Shown here piece by piece: positions 54,170-62,746 of a stretch of DNA of 64,000 nt; the first letter of the stretch is position 1; every line of letters starts with the position of its first letter. Source of the DNA: Nothopassalora personata (Eukaryota > Ascomycota > Dothideomycetes > Mycosphaerellales > Mycosphaerellaceae); assembly GCA_033816765.1 (NCBI GenBank), contig CM066295.1, forward strand, positions 2,852,001-2,916,000, given 5' to 3'. Both the position numbers and the translations under genes were made by a program. Below the pieces are notes generated by a model that was not told where the DNA came from, searched no databases, and worked only from the letters and a program-made list of their open reading frames with translations.

Positions 54170-55520
54170 TCTTCTCTTCGTTATAATCTATACACGCTAT
54201 AGAGTCCGAACGCGACGATAGTAGCGCTACGCCTACGGCTCCCCTAAGCCCTAGGGCCTAGCAACAAGCGAGGCGTGTAGCCTTAGTCGTAAGGAGGGAT
54301 ACCCTTCGGGTAGAGGTTAAGGAGAAGGAGATATAGAGGGAGATTAAACAGTTAGAGATCTTACGGGACGTAAGCGTACCGCCGGCGGACCCTTAGGGCG
54401 AATCCGGCGGAGAACTATCCCCTACTCCCCCTCCCCCTCCTCTATCTATAGTAACTAACGATAATATCGTAGCTCGAGGCGCGGTCGTATCGCATACGAC
54501 ACGTTTACGTCTTAAAGAACCTACGCCTTTTAGAGGGGACTCGATTAAGAAAGCACGGGTATTCCTAAGGGAGCTCTCTCTTATCTTTACCCTCTTAGGC
54601 GGCACGTATGCGACGAACGAGTTAAAGGTCCTATATAGGGTTATGTACCTAAGCGGAGAGGTAAGTAAGCAATAGTACGCTAACTATAGCATCCTTAACC
54701 TTAAAGGGTATATATACTAGGACTTTAAGGAGTTCTATCGAGACGTATACGGTAACCCTATAAACCGCGTGCTTAACGTAATGTTAGAGTATAAGGCGGT
54801 AAAATAGAAGGATAACTAGATAGTACGTTAGTTTACGACTAAGCTAGATGTTATAGAGGATTAGTTAGGGGACTATACGGAGGCGTAACGCGTACGACAT
54901 ATACTCGCTAAGCTTACGCCTAGCCTACGGTCCGTAATCGTTAAGTTTTATAACATCCTAACAACTAGAGAGGAACTAGTAATCCTAGCTTCGCGCATTA
55001 AAAGCACGGAGCGTAGTAGCGGAGGGTACGACCGCGGGTAGCATAGTCGCCGTAGGCAAGAGACTAAGGGCGACTAAGGGCGAAGCGATCGTAGCTCGAA
55101 GTAGTAGAAGCATAGTTAGGCGTCGCGCGACCCGGGTGCGAGTTACTAGCGGGACGCCGGCGGATCGTCTATAACCTTCGATAGGACTAAAGCGGAGTAC
55201 TATAGATGCTATAAGAAGGGTCACATTAAGACGGATTGCCCGAATAGGCACCTATAGAAGGACCGTAACGCGTAAGCGGTTCGTAGGGTAGACGCTACGA
55301 AGGCTCTAACTAAGAAGGGTAGCGACTAGGGAAAAGGTAGAGGACTAGAAGTAGGTTGCTCCTAAGTCCGAGTTTTCCTAAAGTCGACCCTTTAAGGCGA
55401 GTAGATGTGTGTCTAGCGTAGCAACTAGGGAAAAGGTAGAGGACTATAAGTAGGTTACTCCTAAGTCCGAGTTTCCCTAAAGTCAACCCTTTAAGGTGAG
55501 TAGATATATGTCTAGCGCGT
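54170..55520 (+). pseudogene. RIP-destroyed gag with CCHC zinc knuckle
   Basis: Charged gag-like coding pieces with internal stops. A zinc knuckle is visible at about 55200-55245: (C/Y)-x2-C-YKKG-H-IKTD-C, the first Cys read as Tyr after RIP. A 99-bp in-frame tandem duplication lies at 55321-55518 (GACTAGGGAAAAGGTAGAGG words repeated from 55420). Confidence 0.7.
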
Positions 55521-55599
55521 CACTTACGAGGCGTAGTCGAGACTCGTAAGGGCTTTCGCGAGGCTACGTTTCTCCTAGATAACTATACGGATCTTAGCC

Positions 55600-58291
55600 T
55601 AGTGTCGTATAAGTATATATTCCGACATTAAATGCAACCTATTAATAGGGCAAGGCTACCGAAGTTAGAGTCGTATACGCATAACCTAGGGTATTGCTAC
55701 GGCGCCTTTACGGTTCGGCTACGACTCGCTAATAACGCGGGAGTAGAGCGCGTAAGTAACGCTATCTACTACGCGGTACCTATAGGTAGGCTATTAGTTA
55801 TTTTAGGTAGACCCTAGCGGCATCGTAATCGGATAGTAAAGGCCGATAAGGATGACTAGTAGTACTACGGTGTAGAGACGCCTACAATTTAGTAGCGTAA
55901 TGCACGCGAGTTCCTTAAGGATCTCGAGAGCTTAAAGTAGGTTTATACGATAAGTGTTCGGGCTATTACTATAGTAGTACCTAAAGGAGAGGGCCCCTCG
56001 TAGCCTAAAGAATTTGTAGACTTCCGAGATGTATACGTACCTAATAAGTAGGCAAAGCGTAAGATGCCCGACGGGGTTAAGTATACGATTAATCTCGTTA
56101 AAGGAAAGAAAACCCCTTTTAAGCCGCTATACTACTAGTCCTTAACTGAGCTAGAGGCCTTAAAGGAGTACCTTACGTAAGCAATAGAGAAGGGGTGGAT
56201 TAGGCGATCCGTAAGCGAGGCGGGTACGCCTATCTTATTCGTGCTAAAGAAAGACGGTACCCTTAGGCTCTATGTAGACTATAGAGGCTTAAATGAGATT
56301 ATAGTAAAGAACCGATACCCCCTACCCCTAATTAGCGAGACGCTAGATAGGCTGTTAGGTTCTAGGTTCTTTACTATAATCAATTTAAAGGACGCCTACT
56401 ATCGTATCCCTATTAAGCGAGGCGATAAGTGGAAGATAGCGTTTCGTACGCGATACGGATACTACGAGTACCTAGTAATGCCGTTCGGGTTAACTAACGT
56501 ACTAGTAACCTTTTAAGGGTATATTAACAAGGCGCTAACCGGCTTAGTTAATGAAATTTACGTAGTCTACCTAGATAATATCCTTATCTATAGCGAGACG
56601 CGTAAGGTACACGTACGAGCCGTACGTAAAGTACTTACGAGGCTACGGAAGTTCGCCCTATTTACGAACCCTAAGAAGTGTCGCTTCTTCTAGGAGAATG
56701 CCGAGTTCCTAGGATTTATCGTAAGCGTCGTAGGCGTATCGATAGATAGGAGCAGGGTAGCCGCAATCGAGGAATAGCCTACGCCTACGAGTTTTTATAA
56801 GGTTCAATCCTTCCTAGGATTCTATAACTTCTATAGGCGCTTTATCGAAGGGTACTCGAGGATTACGAAGCTATTAATAGACCTACTAAAGGGATGTAAG
56901 AATGGTAAGAAGCAAGGGCCTCTTATATAGTCCGCTTACGAGGAGTAAGCGTTCTAACGGCTAAAAGCTAGGTTCCTCGGAGCACCTATCCTAAGGCACT
57001 TCGATCCTTCGTTACGTACGAGGGTTAAGACGGATACCTTAGGTTTTGCGATTGTAGGCATTATCTCTTAGCTATTTAGGACTAAGTAGCATCTAATTGC
57101 CTTCTATTCTCGTAAGATAATACCTACCGAGTGTAATTATAAGACCTATAACTAAGAGCTACTAGCAGTAGTTAAGGCTTTTAAGTATTAGAGGCTATAC
57201 TTAGAGGGCGCTACGTATACGGTGCGAGTACTAGTCGACTACGCTAACCTATAAGGCTTTATAATAGTAAAGTAGCTAAATGAGCGGTAAGCTCGATAGG
57301 CTACGTTCCTATAGTCTTTTAATTTTATAGTAGAGCATCGGCCGGGTAAGACTAACCTAGCCGACGCGCCTTCGAGACGTAGTAACTACGTAGCTATAAC
57401 GTAATAAACTTCGAACTTACTACCTACCTTATAAAGTAAGCTGTCTTTCTAGAAGGAGTCTCTAGAAGGGATAAGCGAGCCGACGGTAAAGCGCGTGCTT
57501 ACTACCTACGAGGCGATGTAGGGCGACATAGGCGCGGCAATAGTAGTACGGAGAGGTAACCTTCCCTATTAAGATAAGCCGTCGTTACTAGTAGTAGTGT
57601 ACGCTATAGTAATATAGAGTTAAGCTTATAGCTCGACGGGTAAGTTAATCCTACTCTTAATAAAGATCGCGCAGTAGTAAGACGACTAGTGTATCGTATA
57701 CTTAGCGTAGGCGCTAAGCGCGAGGGACGCTAAGGGATAGTATATAAAGGATAACCTTATATACTACGGAGACGCGATCGTAGTACCTAGGGATTACGTA
57801 ATTAGGTCGCATCTAATTTATATGCACTACGACGACGTCCTCGCGGGTCACTTTAGAAGGACTAAGACTAAAGAGCTATTACGACGCAATTATTAGTAGG
57901 ACTTACTTAGCACGGACGTAAAGCAATACATCTAAGCCTATAGAACCTACTAGGGTTCGAAGGCGAGGCGCTATCGACCCTACGGCGAGCTATACCCGCT
58001 TCCTAGACCGGAGCGGCCGTAGTAGAAAATCACTATAGATTTTATTACGGACCTTCCTCTAAGCACGCGAGCCGGTTACGTATATAATGCGATCCTAGTA
58101 ATAGTCGATCGCTACTTAAAAATGAGCTTATATATCCCGACGACGAAGACTTACATAGCCGTAGAGCTTACGAGGCTCCTACGAGACGAAGTCGTACGAT
58201 ACTATAGTGTCCCGTTAGGTATAGTAAGCGACCGAGGTCCGGTCTTCACTAGTTAGTTTTAGAGTAACTTCTACTTCGAGGCGCGTATAAA
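55600..58291 (+). pseudogene. RIP-destroyed pol (RT, RNase H, partial integrase)
   Basis: The reverse transcriptase is best preserved at 56241-56516: [39 protein letters not shown]; then VYLDNILIYS near 56565 (the usual Y-x-D-D region). RNase H pieces lie near 57130-57180 (ELLAVVK) and integrase pieces near 58035-58290 (DFITDLP, VSDRGPVFTS). It stops at the boundary of the inserted intact element. Confidence 0.85.
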
Positions 58292-58676
58292 TGTTATTGT
58301 CTCGTTCCAGGGCTAGTCTCAAAAGAGATAAGTCAAGTCACGTGGCGGTATTATTCTTTGGAGAGGCTGAAGCAAGCTGAGCGAAGATAAATGATAGGAA
58401 TAAGAGTTGTATTCCAATCAGTGAGATAGTAACATGAGTTGAACGCATCAGAACCATAAGGGTTTCTAGCGTTCCTAAATACAAAGGAGATTCGCGGCGT
58501 AGAGCCTATGGCTCAGTATGATCACCTTGATCAGTCCCACTGAGCATACTGATCACACTGATCAGTCCGTGAAGTGATCAGTGTCACGTGCGTCTGGATG
58601 ATCAGTATCACGTGTTTCCAAGTGATCAGTGTTTCGTGTGTCTGGTCGGGGCTGCCGTTTGGACCGAACCGTAACA
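58292..58676 (-). repeat. 3' LTR of the intact Gypsy element
   Basis: 385 bp, beginning TGTTA and ending TAACA (perfect 5-bp inverted ends). The right limit is fixed by the purine tract next to it; the left limit is fixed by the end of the interrupted integrase frame and the composition change. Seven TGATCA palindromes lie at 58519, 58528, 58550, 58559, 58575, 58599 and 58623; the last three form a 24-bp tandem repeat that also carries CACGTG at 58585 and 58609. Confidence 0.82.
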
Positions 58677-58690
58677 CCATCCCCCTTCTA
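58677..58690 (-). other. Polypurine tract of the intact element
   Basis: On the element strand TAGAAGGGGGATGG directly precedes the LTR start TGTTAC, the normal primer site for plus-strand DNA synthesis. The old copy has a RIP-altered version at the same place. Confidence 0.75.
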
Positions 58691-58767
58691 GCCTAGCTCA
58701 GTCCCTTGAGCTTACTTATGACGAACGGTATCCTCCATGTATTCGCGTATGGCTTCTTCCCTTTGCG

Positions 58768-59325
58768 ATGCCTATCCACCAACGCCCTTCCAGCACCATC
58801 CGTCGCCGCCGTCTCTACGAGTTCGTTGAATCCGCGGGAGAAGTCATGGTTAAGAAATGCTCAACGTGTGAAAAGCATGGTCGCGTGTGCAAGGTGCACA
58901 TTCGTTCCGGGAAGTGTAGTGAGTGTCTTCGTCGCGGCCAAAGGTGCGATGTAAGAGTAACTCAGTCGGAGTTTAAGAGGTTAGCAGAGGAGAAGGCTCG
59001 TCTTCGTCAGAAAATCCAGGAGTCTCGGTCCGCTCAGGAGGAGGCGATGCGGGTTCATGAGAAGGCTCTCGAGGATCTGAAGATTGCTCGCGCGCGCGAG
59101 GAGCGCTTGCGTCAGCAGATGGATCTAGTGGATCGTCGTGCCGAGGAGGCGATTTCCGTTGAGGAAAGGGAGATCGAGGAGCAGGAGATAGAAGAGGCTT
59201 CTTTGCTTCCTTCGGATATCCCTTGTGAGGGTCTGGCTCTCAACTTGTCACCAGGCACATGGGGTGCTATTGAGGGTCTCGGTGACGAGTTCTGGGAGGT
59301 ACCCGAACTACTCCCTGCTGGTTGA
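58768..59325 (+). CDS. Antisense ORF: Zn2Cys6-like, coiled-coil protein of the retrotransposon
   Basis: 185 residues, ATG at 58768, on the strand opposite gag-pol. It starts 92 nt from the LTR end and overlaps the last 59 nt of pol tail-to-tail. Six cysteines are spaced C31-x2-C34-x6-C41-x8-C50-x2-C53-x6-C60, matching the fungal Zn2Cys6 spacing (CX2CX6CXnCX2CX6C), with Lys/Arg/His between them (CEKHGRVC, CLRRGQRC). A long charged coiled coil covers about 65-140 (EKARLRQKIQESRSAQEE, LRQQMDLVDRRAEEA), then an acidic, leucine-poor tail. It could bind nucleic acid and dimerise; function is unknown. A decayed counterpart in the older copy argues that it is a true part of the element. No intron is needed. 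Confidence 0.72.
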   Translation: MPIHQRPSSTIRRRRLYEFVESAGEVMVKKCSTCEKHGRVCKVHIRSGKCSECLRRGQRCDVRVTQSEFKRLAEEKARLRQKIQESRSAQEEAMRVHEKALEDLKIARAREERLRQQMDLVDRRAEEAISVEEREIEEQEIEEASLLPSDIPCEGLALNLSPGTWGAIEGLGDEFWEVPELLPAG

Positions 59326-62300
59326 CTTGTAGGTCTTTGTTTTTCTTATGATATTCTCGGATCTTTTGTTGACAGTTTTGTAGGTTCTTTTCTGGTTCCC
59401 AGGTATTTTCTGATTCGTCGTATCCTTTCCATTTGACAAGGTATCGCTGACCTTTCTTGTCTAGGATTCTTTCGACTTCGAATTCGTTTTCTGCTTCCGG
59501 TTCGAAATGGAAGCTCTCCTGGCAGGGTGTTTCGGCGTCTGCGGGTTCCAACTTAGAGATATGGAAGACTGGGTGGATTCTTGCGTCTAGTGGTAGTCGT
59601 AGGCGGTAGTTAACTGGTCCTATGACTTTGTCGATAAAAAATGGTCCGACCTTGACGTGATCCAGTTTCTTGGTCTGTCTTCTTGTTCTCAAGTTTTTTG
59701 TAAGGAGATAGACCTTATCCCCCTCTTTTAGCAGAGGTGCCATTTTTCTCGTGTCCTGCCGTTGTTGAGACAGTTTTCGTTGTGCATCTTCGATCGCCCT
59801 GCGTGTTTCTTTGTGCACTTCCTTAAGAGTATCCGTCGTCACGATTGCTCTCTCGGCCTGTGGATGGGATCCAGGTGTTCCGAATAGGTTAGGATCTTTA
59901 CCAAAGTTCGCATAAAATGGCGTCGTTGAAGTTGTCTCCGATTTGTGGTTGTTCAGTGCAATCTGCGCCATTGGCAGTAATGAAACCCAATTGTCTTGTG
60001 CGTAGTTGATGTAGTGTCGTAGGTATTGTTCCAGCGTTTGATTCATCCTTTCGGTTTGTCCGTCTGTTTCCGGATGATATGCTGTTGACAGCTTGTGTTT
60101 AATTCCGATCGTTCCCATAAGCGTCTTCCAATAGTTTGATGTGAATAGCTTGTCTCTGTCCGTTATAAACGCTTGAGGGAATCCGTGGTATCGGATAAGT
60201 CTGTCTAGTACGAGGTATCCGAGCTGCTCTGCATTGTACGTTTCCGATGCAGGAATGAAGTGTGCGTATTTCGTAAGTCTATCGACCATGACCAGTATCA
60301 TGTCGTATGGTTGTTTCGTAACTTGATCTCTTGACGGTGGGAGTTTTGTAATAAAGTCCATTGTGACTTCGTCCCATGGTTTCGTCGGTGGTGTCCTGAA
60401 CTGTAGGTGACCGTATTTCGCGTGTCTCGCAGCCTTGTTTCGTTGGCAGTGTACGCATTGTTTAATATAGCGTGACACCTTAAGTCTCATCTGTGGGAAT
60501 GAGAAACTGCGTTGTATTAGGTCCATTGTTTTTGAAGTTCCAGGGTGTCCATAAGTTGGTCCGTCGTGATGTTGTCGTATGCATTCTTCTTCTCGATCCT
60601 TTGGTACTTGGTATTTCCCTTGCGATATAGGGAATTGTTCGTCCCTGTCGCCTAATATCCGTACGATGTTGTTGAATTCTCTTGTGTTGGCACTAAGGCT
60701 TCCGTCGGGGTTTGTCCTTAGTATCTTGTGTTGCACTGGTTCTTTTCCTTCCATGTAGTCGCTTCTTCGGCTCAGCGCGTCGGCGCGGCCATTCTCTCGT
60801 CCTGGAGTATATTTAATTTCGAACTTATACTGTCCCAGCAGCTCCGACCAGCGGGCTTGCCTTCGGGTAAGTTCTTTCGTCGTTGTGAAGTACGTAAGAT
60901 TCTTGTGGTCAGAAAGAATCGTTAACTTCGGTGGGCCCTCGACATATACTCTCCAATGTTGCATGGCAGCAACAATGGCTAGAAGCTCTTTATCATGGAT
61001 GTCGTAGTTCTGTTCCGCTGTGGTCATTTTCCGGGAGTAATAGGCTACTGGGTGTCTCTGCCCATCGTGTGTCTGTGTTAGACATGCGCCTATTGCCATA
61101 TCAGACGCATCGGTCTCGATGTGGACTTCCTTGCTACCATCGAATAGTCGAAGCGTGGGGGCTGAAGCGCATTGTTCCTTAAGTTTCTTGAATGCTTCAA
61201 TCTGTTCTTTTCCCCATTTCCAGGTGACGTCCTTTCTTGTAAGCATCGTCATTGGTGCTGCTATTTTCGCGTAGTCCTTAATGAATTTCCGGTTGTAGTT
61301 CGCTAGTCCAAGGAATGATTGTACGTCCTTGACTGTTTTCGGTTCTGGCCACTCTCTAATTGACTGTGTCTTCGCAGGGTCGATCGTTATCCCTGTGGTG
61401 CTAATAATGAAGCCTAAGAATTTGACTTCTTTCTTGTGGAATTCGCATTTCTCGGGTGCCGTCTTGAACCCTGATTGCGTGAGTCGTTCGAAGACGTCCT
61501 GGACTTGTTTTATGTGTTCCTGTAGGGACCCTTTTGTGTAGACCAGTATGTCGTCCATGTATGCGATAACGCATACATCGAGTAGGTGTCTAAGTGTTTC
61601 GTTGACAAGGTCCTGGCAGGATGCGGGTGCGTTGGTCAATCCCATTGGCATAACCAAGAATTCGTAAAGTCCGTATCTTGTTCTGAAAGCGGTTTTCCAT
61701 TCCTCTCCTTCTGCCATTCGTATAGCATAGAAGGCATCTCGTAGGTCAATCTTCGTGTACCAGTCTGATCCGGTTAATCTGTCTTGTGCTTCTTCGATGT
61801 TAGGTAGCGGGTATCGGTTCTTGATCGTGATCTCGTTTAACTTCCTGTAGTCTTGTACGAGTCGTAACTTCCCGTTTGCTTTTGGAACGAACATGCATGG
61901 AGTTCCTGCACTTGAGGTGGATCTTCTTATCCATCCTTTGGCTAGCTTCTCCTTCAGCCATTCTCGTAGGGTCTGCAGCTCTTTCTCAGACATTTGATAT
62001 AGGGGTCCCCATGGAGGCTCTTTCCCTGGCTGAATGTTGATCTTGTGATCCCATGGGCGGTGCTTAGGTAAGGCGGTTTTGCCTCTCTCCTCTTCAAAGA
62101 GTCGCGACCACTTGCGATACTCCTTGGGAATACTCAACTCTGAGATGTTAGTATTCTTCGATGGTGCGTTACTTCCATCACTTCCAGTGACTTCGTGACC
62201 CGGCGGCCCCACGCCAGTGTCTGTCCCGGTCGAAGGTGGTTCTTCTGTCCTTCTAGTCGGCGCAAGCTGTATCTCGTTTAGCTGTTTCCTTGCCTCATCT

Positions 62301-62746
62301 GCCAGTGAACGCTGCCACTGCGCAGGCTGAATGTCGACAACGCAATCGCATTCCCTAAATGTGAGTACTCCTCTTCTCCAGTCGATTACTGGATTGTGCT
62401 TTCTCAACCAAGGCATACCTAATACTATGTCATGACTGGCCATATCAGTGACATCCAAGGTAATATTCTCGTGGTGCTGTTGGATAGCCAGTGGCAATGG
62501 TGTCGTCTCCCATTCCACGCTAGGTAACGATGATCCGTTTACCGCGATCAACTCGTAACCCCATTTCTTCTTCAGGGTAGCTAACCCGTTTCTTCTTGTG
62601 AAAGACTCAGAGATAAAATTCCCCGCTGCTCCTGAGTCGATCATGACACTGGTCTTGTGTCCGTTGACGATTGCTTGTGTCTGGAAAACTGTGTTTAATG
62701 TCGATGCGTGAGCCTGAGTATTGCATAACTCCCTCCGGTCGCTCAT
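59267..62746 (-). CDS. pol: Pol polyprotein (protease, RT, RNase H, integrase, chromodomain)
   Basis: 1159 residues, uninterrupted. Order: aspartic protease (VMIDSGAAGNFIS, about 34-46), reverse transcriptase (LVQDYRKLNE, KNRYPLPNI, EFLVMPMGLTN, IAYMDDILVY), RNase H (HIETDASDMAIGA, DKELLAIV, SDHKNLTYF), integrase with an HHCC zinc site (HDGPTYGHPG, CVHCQRNK), DFITKLP, ITDRDKLFTS and HPETDGQTER, and a C-terminal chromodomain (EVERILDKKGQRYLVKWKGY, ENTWEPEKNL). The chromodomain places it in the chromovirus branch of Ty3/Gypsy and usually directs integration to modified chromatin. The start codon overlaps the gag stop as ATGA. Confidence 0.96.
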   Translation of the reverse strand: MSDRRELCNTQAHASTLNTVFQTQAIVNGHKTSVMIDSGAAGNFISESFTRRNGLATLKKKWGYELIAVNGSSLPSVEWETTPLPLAIQQHHENITLDVTDMASHDIVLGMPWLRKHNPVIDWRRGVLTFRECDCVVDIQPAQWQRSLADEARKQLNEIQLAPTRRTEEPPSTGTDTGVGPPGHEVTGSDGSNAPSKNTNISELSIPKEYRKWSRLFEEERGKTALPKHRPWDHKINIQPGKEPPWGPLYQMSEKELQTLREWLKEKLAKGWIRRSTSSAGTPCMFVPKANGKLRLVQDYRKLNEITIKNRYPLPNIEEAQDRLTGSDWYTKIDLRDAFYAIRMAEGEEWKTAFRTRYGLYEFLVMPMGLTNAPASCQDLVNETLRHLLDVCVIAYMDDILVYTKGSLQEHIKQVQDVFERLTQSGFKTAPEKCEFHKKEVKFLGFIISTTGITIDPAKTQSIREWPEPKTVKDVQSFLGLANYNRKFIKDYAKIAAPMTMLTRKDVTWKWGKEQIEAFKKLKEQCASAPTLRLFDGSKEVHIETDASDMAIGACLTQTHDGQRHPVAYYSRKMTTAEQNYDIHDKELLAIVAAMQHWRVYVEGPPKLTILSDHKNLTYFTTTKELTRRQARWSELLGQYKFEIKYTPGRENGRADALSRRSDYMEGKEPVQHKILRTNPDGSLSANTREFNNIVRILGDRDEQFPISQGKYQVPKDREEECIRQHHDGPTYGHPGTSKTMDLIQRSFSFPQMRLKVSRYIKQCVHCQRNKAARHAKYGHLQFRTPPTKPWDEVTMDFITKLPPSRDQVTKQPYDMILVMVDRLTKYAHFIPASETYNAEQLGYLVLDRLIRYHGFPQAFITDRDKLFTSNYWKTLMGTIGIKHKLSTAYHPETDGQTERMNQTLEQYLRHYINYAQDNWVSLLPMAQIALNNHKSETTSTTPFYANFGKDPNLFGTPGSHPQAERAIVTTDTLKEVHKETRRAIEDAQRKLSQQRQDTRKMAPLLKEGDKVYLLTKNLRTRRQTKKLDHVKVGPFFIDKVIGPVNYRLRLPLDARIHPVFHISKLEPADAETPCQESFHFEPEAENEFEVERILDKKGQRYLVKWKGYDESENTWEPEKNLQNCQQKIREYHKKNKDLQVNQQGVVRVPPRTRHRDPQ

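Larger units (their letters stand above)
53963..58291 (+). mobile_element. Second RIP-destroyed Ty3/Gypsy element, cut by the intact one
   Basis: Plus-strand element of a different Gypsy lineage. A 5' LTR-like segment is followed by gag, then protease, reverse transcriptase, RNase H and integrase pieces, ending inside the integrase at about 58291. The DNA is TpA-rich and full of TAG stops. The rest of its integrase and 3' LTR should lie beyond the intact element, outside the window. Confidence 0.85.

Noticed and set aside
48690..58291. CRISPR array, origin or centromere-specific repeat in the AT-rich block
   Set aside because: The composition and repeats are explained by RIP-mutated LTR retrotransposons; no regular short spacers or satellite units are seen.
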